A DNA stretch of 9,099 nt, from positions 4,944-14,042 of the forward strand of contig PMIZ01000178.1 in NCBI GenBank assembly GCA_003157225.1, given 5' to 3'. This stretch comes from Actinomycetota bacterium (GTDB lineage: Bacteria > Actinomycetota > Thermoleophilia > RBG-16-64-13). This document shows, piece by piece, positions 6,322-9,099 of this stretch; positions within the stretch are counted from its first letter, which is position 1, and every line of letters starts with the position of its first letter. A model generated the notes under the pieces. It saw only the letters and a program-made list of their open reading frames with translations, did not search any database and had not been told where the DNA came from. Position numbers and translations under genes: made by a program.

Positions 6322-7245
6322 CTATGCCTCCAAATTCTTCAACATGCTGTTCAGTATGGTCCACATACCTCGTATCTGGTCGGCGACCGGACTGTCGCCG
6401 TATTCCACGATGCTTTTGCCCTCTACCTGCGCCCGTACGACCGCGATGTCGTAGTCAAGCTCGCCCACAACGGGAAATCCGCGGTCGGTGCAGAGGTCGC
6501 GGATGCGTTTGGCCATGTCGGGGTTGAGGTCGCACTTGTTGATGCATACGGCCAGCGGCAGACCGAAGCTCTGCACCAGCTCAGCTGCTCGCTCCAGGTC
6601 GTGTGACCCTGAGACAGTCGGTTCGGTCACAGCCAGTAGGAGATCCGCCCCCGTGACCGACGCAATCACGGGACAACCGACGCCCGGAGGACCATCCACG
6701 AGAACCAGACACGCCCCGGCTTCTTGGGCCAGGGCAAGAGCCTGGTTTCTGACCAGGGTCACCAGCTTGCCCGAGTTCTCGCCGCCGACATTCAGGCGCG
6801 CGTGCACCAGAACGCCATGGCGCGTATCGGAGACAAACCACTCGCCCCGCTCAGGCTCAAGCATCTCCACCGCATTGCACGTGCATACCCGGGCGCAGAG
6901 GCCGCACCCTTCGCAGGCCAGAGGGTCGACCGCGTAGACCGGTCTCCCCCCGTTCTCCGCAGACATGCCGATGGCGTGGAAGCGACAGAGATCCATGCAG
7001 TCGCCGCATGCGCTACAGCGTTCGGGCCTTATGTAGGCCTCTTTGCCGGCCACGAACGATGCTCGGCGCCTTAGTGTCGGATTTAGCACCAGATGGAGGT
7101 CGGCCGCATCGACATCGCAGTCGGCAAGCACCTTGTCGCTGACTAGCGCCGCGAGGGCGGCTACGATACTGGTCTTGCCCGTACCGCCTTTGCCACTCAA
7201 GACCACCAGTTGCCGCGGAACTATCGTCGCGTCGGGCGTGCTCAT
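6322..7245 (-). CDS. MinD-superfamily ATPase with inserted 2x[4Fe-4S] ferredoxin domain (third paralog)
   Basis: A 307-residue COG1149-type protein. Walker A GKGGTGKT (18-25) with the MinD signature lysine is followed by DCDVDAAD (42-49). A ferredoxin insert has two CxxCxxCxxxC sets, C77/C80/C83/C87 and C111/C114/C117/C121. Next come LVDGPPGVGCP (182-192) and VTEPTVSGSHDLE (206-218). It is more divergent than the two upstream paralogs: it lacks the EEPN, LGEARSTP and EPTPFGL motifs they share, suggesting a non-redundant role, perhaps as the partner subunit of a heterodimer. Family members are presumed to couple ATP binding to redox or cluster transfer; biochemistry is sparse. The start ATG 7245 overlaps the preceding stop as ATGA, with GAAGGTGA upstream, and removes a 16-residue extension not typical of the family. 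It is followed 2 bp later by the Mrp-NifX gene. Confidence 0.92.
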   Translation of the reverse strand: MSTPDATIVPRQLVVLSGKGGTGKTSIVAALAALVSDKVLADCDVDAADLHLVLNPTLRRRASFVAGKEAYIRPERCSACGDCMDLCRFHAIGMSAENGGRPVYAVDPLACEGCGLCARVCTCNAVEMLEPERGEWFVSDTRHGVLVHARLNVGGENSGKLVTLVRNQALALAQEAGACLVLVDGPPGVGCPVIASVTGADLLLAVTEPTVSGSHDLERAAELVQSFGLPLAVCINKCDLNPDMAKRIRDLCTDRGFPVVGELDYDIAVVRAQVEGKSIVEYGDSPVADQIRGMWTILNSMLKNLEA

Positions 7246-8141
7246 GGTGTTGTCACCTTCTCGCCGTACCCTCGCGGAGACGTAGGCCGGCACGCGATCC
7301 GAGCCCGCAGGTCGCTTGCGAACGCGCGGAGGTCGGCGGCGAAGCTTGCATTCATGGCGGCAAACACCTCTCCGCGGGAGCAGACCTCAGCGATGAGCCG
7401 GCTATCGGGTATTTCGAGAAGGATCGGGATTCCCTCGACGGCGCAGAAATCGTATACACGGGAATCTCCGATTCCGGCTCGGTTGACGACCACCCCACAG
7501 GGAATATCCATCTCCCGGGCGGTCTGCACGGCCAGTCCGAGGTCGTTGAGACCGAAGGGGGTAGGCTCCGTCACCAGCACGGCGTAGTCAGCCCCGCGCA
7601 GGGCTTCTACCGTAGGACAGGCGACCCCCGGAGGCGCGTCGATGATCACGGTGTCAAGGGAAAGGGCCGCAGGAAGATTCTTGACGGCTCGGATGACCGG
7701 CGTGGAGCGAGCTTCGCCCAGGTGCAACCGCCCCCAGCGGAAATAGATGCCACTCACCTCCCCCGCTCCGATGAGCCCGATCTCACGGTTTCCCTCCGAG
7801 ATCGCCTCTTCGGGGCACACGTAGGTGCAGACCCCGCAGCCGTGGCACAGTTCAGGCAGGAACAGGGGCTGACCCGGCAACGCCACCAAGGCGTGGAACT
7901 CACACGCACGGGCGCAGAGGCCACATCCGGTGCAGGCCTGCTCGTCTACTACCGGTATGGCGACCCCGACTGCCTGGGTGGCGTCGAAAGGGGGCTTGAG
8001 ATACAAGTGGCAGTTGGGCTCCTCGACGTCACAGTCGAGGAGCCCGATAGAGCCTTCACCGGCAAGGGCGACGGCCAGGTTGACCGACAGGGTGGTCTTG
8101 CCCGTGCCTCCTTTGCCGCTCACAACAGCGATCTGCCTCAT
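7242..8141 (-). CDS. MinD-superfamily ATPase with inserted 2x[4Fe-4S] ferredoxin domain (second paralog)
   Basis: A 299-residue COG1149-type protein. Order of motifs: Walker A GKGGTGKT (9-16), LLDCDVEEPN (34-43), ferredoxin insert with C70/C73/C76/C80 and C99/C102/C105/C109, LGEARSTPVI (141-150), VIIDAPPGVACP (165-176), VTEPTPFGLNDL (190-201) and VVNRAGIGDSRVY (218-230). Eight cysteines predict two [4Fe-4S] clusters between the P-loop and the switch region. It closely parallels the upstream gene and was probably born by duplication. The longest frame would start at 8192, but ATG 8141 has GAGGAG (8150-8155) 8 nt upstream, overlaps the previous stop as ATGA, and yields the usual family N-terminus just before the P-loop. 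The exact client is unknown; homologs sit beside NifX-like and orange-protein genes in sulfate reducers (family knowledge). Confidence 0.93.
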   Translation of the reverse strand: MRQIAVVSGKGGTGKTTLSVNLAVALAGEGSIGLLDCDVEEPNCHLYLKPPFDATQAVGVAIPVVDEQACTGCGLCARACEFHALVALPGQPLFLPELCHGCGVCTYVCPEEAISEGNREIGLIGAGEVSGIYFRWGRLHLGEARSTPVIRAVKNLPAALSLDTVIIDAPPGVACPTVEALRGADYAVLVTEPTPFGLNDLGLAVQTAREMDIPCGVVVNRAGIGDSRVYDFCAVEGIPILLEIPDSRLIAEVCSRGEVFAAMNASFAADLRAFASDLRARIACRPTSPRGYGEKVTTP

Positions 8142-8986
8142 GATATCATCTCCTCGATTTCCCGAACCATGCCGGCAAATTTCGCCTTCCACTCCGGCAT
8201 CTTCTCGACAAATATCTCCCCTCGAGAGTAAAGTTCAGCAATATTCCTATCCAGAGGAATTTCCATAAGCAGGGGTATGTTTCTCTTCTCCAGGTACTCG
8301 TATACCTTTCTGTCACCCATGCCGCTCTTGTTGACCAGAACCCCGCGCGGGATATTCATCTTCTCCAGCACCTTCAGGGCAATGTCCAGGTCATAAAGGC
8401 CGAAGGGAGTGGGCTCGGTGACCAGGAGACAAAAGTCGGTGCCGCGCACAGACTCCACCAGGGAGCAGGATGTGCCGGGCGGGCAGTCTACGATAACAGT
8501 CTCGCCCTCGGCCCGATCTTTCACGGCCTTGATGAGAGGAGTGCTACGTGCCTCACCCAGGCGCAGCTCGCCCCAGATGATCTCCACGCCATCGGATCGG
8601 GCCCGAAATATCTCTCCCAAGGAGCGGGAGACCTCGCGGACGGCCGACTCCTGGCAGACCAGGGTGCAAGCTCCGCAACCATGACAGAGCTCAGGGAATA
8701 GGAGAACGGTCTCGGGGAGCACGGCCAAAGCGTGATAGGCGCAAACATCGGCACATTTGCTGCAATGCGTGCACTTCAATTCATCGATGATTGGCACGGG
8801 AACATAACATTCTTTCCTCTCTAAAAGGGTCCTTTCCGGAAAGAATAGATAGGCATTGGGCTCTTCGACATCGCAGTCGGCCAGGGTTACGCGGCTTATT
8901 CCGGCCGAGGCCAAGGAAGCGGCCATGCTCGTGGCGACTAATGTCTTGCCCGTGCCGCCCTTACCGCTAGCTATGGAAATCTTCAA
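8138..8986 (-). CDS. MinD-superfamily ATPase with inserted 2x[4Fe-4S] ferredoxin domain (first paralog, TTG start)
   Basis: A 282-residue COG1149-type protein beginning MKISIASGKGGTGKT, with Walker A at 8-15. Then come ADCDVEEPN (36-44), the ferredoxin insert with C72/C75/C78/C82 and C101/C104/C107/C111, LGEARSTPLI (143-152), VIVDCPPGTSC (164-174), VTEPTPFGLYDL (189-200) and GVLVNKSGMGDRKVY (215-229). The TTG at 8986 is selected because AGGAG (8995-8999) lies 8 nt upstream and the resulting N-terminus matches the family. The frame stays open to a TTG at 9064, but the added 26 residues are unlike it. The gene is visibly less GC-rich than its downstream paralog, with more AAA/AAT-type codons, hinting at a different history. 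It is the first gene of the operon within the window; further genes may lie upstream. Confidence 0.92.
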   Translation of the reverse strand: MKISIASGKGGTGKTLVATSMAASLASAGISRVTLADCDVEEPNAYLFFPERTLLERKECYVPVPIIDELKCTHCSKCADVCAYHALAVLPETVLLFPELCHGCGACTLVCQESAVREVSRSLGEIFRARSDGVEIIWGELRLGEARSTPLIKAVKDRAEGETVIVDCPPGTSCSLVESVRGTDFCLLVTEPTPFGLYDLDIALKVLEKMNIPRGVLVNKSGMGDRKVYEYLEKRNIPLLMEIPLDRNIAELYSRGEIFVEKMPEWKAKFAGMVREIEEMIS

Positions 8987-9099
8987 TTCATCAACTCCTG
9001 AGAATGGCCGGACAGAAGAGCTGGCCCATTTTCCTTTTCTGACAATGCATATAATAATAAACAAGGCTGCAGATCATGCTCCGGATCCATCCACCAGGG
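8987..9099 (-). other. AT-rich leader of the operon or tail of an upstream gene
   Basis: The first 113 bp upstream of the TTG start include an AT-rich patch (9048-9064), unusual for this window, and could be a promoter or leader. No -35 at proper spacing is visible on the minus strand. The exact TATAAT at 9050-9055 is on the plus strand and also lacks a good -35. Alternatively, one minus-strand frame is open from the window edge to a TGA at 8985-8983, which would overlap the TTG start as TTGA, mirroring the ATGA junctions further down. Its roughly 38 residues are not recognisable. Confidence 0.3.

Noticed and set aside
6320..6364. Longer start for the Mrp-NifX protein
   Set aside because: It would overlap the preceding gene by 43 bp; ATG 6319 has an ideal GGAGG at 7 nt spacing.
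9048..9060. Exact TATAAT on the plus strand
   Set aside because: No -35 at a suitable distance and no plus-strand gene follows within the window; likely a by-product of an AT-rich patch.
8987..9064. TTG start at 9064 for the first ATPase
   Set aside because: It adds 26 residues absent from the family, whereas TTG 8986 has AGGAG at 8 nt and gives the canonical N-terminus ahead of the P-loop.
1..9099. Mobile element, CRISPR or RNA gene
   Set aside because: No transposase or integrase motifs, no regularly spaced repeats and no tRNA- or rRNA-like stretches were seen on either strand.

Overview
The window is GC-rich, densely packed bacterial chromosome with no transposase, integrase, CRISPR array, tRNA or rRNA that I can see. 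The gene content suggests an anaerobe living on sulfur or metal redox chemistry: a DsrC/TusE-family protein, a two-domain rhodanese, an IscU/NifU scaffold, an Mrp/ApbC ATPase, three MinD-type ATPases with inserted ferredoxin domains, and two separate NifX-like (dinitrogenase iron-molybdenum cofactor) domains. Such sets are known from sulfate reducers, other Desulfobacterota, Firmicutes, Chloroflexota and anaerobic Actinobacteria. The sequence alone does not let me choose among them.

Layout. Positions 1-281 (minus) hold most of a DsrC/TusE-like gene, cut by the window edge before its C-terminal cysteines. Positions 407-1348 (minus) encode a lipoprotein-type metallo-beta-lactamase-fold hydrolase. 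Positions 1626-2486 (minus) encode a rhodanese of the SseA type. A 441-bp divergent intergenic region (2487-2927) carrying several inverted repeats separates it from a plus-strand cation diffusion facilitator (2928-4151) fused to a C-terminal NifX-like domain. This gene converges on a six-gene minus-strand operon.

The operon reads from right to left: three MinD/ferredoxin ATPases (8986-8138, 8141-7242, 7245-6322), an Mrp ATPase fused to a NifX-like domain (6319-5078), an IscU/NifU scaffold (5059-4628) and a PadR-type regulator (4641-4186). Junctions are 4-bp overlaps, gaps of 2 and 18 bp, and a 14-bp overlap, so co-transcription and translational coupling are very likely. Several starts are placed internally to the longest open frame because a good Shine-Dalgarno site and the family's usual N-terminus coincide there.

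Working model (inference). NifU builds an Fe-S cluster, and the Mrp-NifX fusion carries or hands on a cluster or metal. The three Fe-S ATPases form a redox- and ATP-dependent assembly related to the COG1149 ATPases of the orange-protein (Orp) cluster of Desulfovibrio. PadR regulates the operon, and the adjacent NifX-fused CDF exporter links metal efflux to the same metal-cluster chemistry. The rhodanese and DsrC-like proteins could supply or carry sulfane sulfur. The most unusual point is the pairing, side by side, of two different NifX fusions, one to a transporter and one to an Fe-S carrier ATPase.
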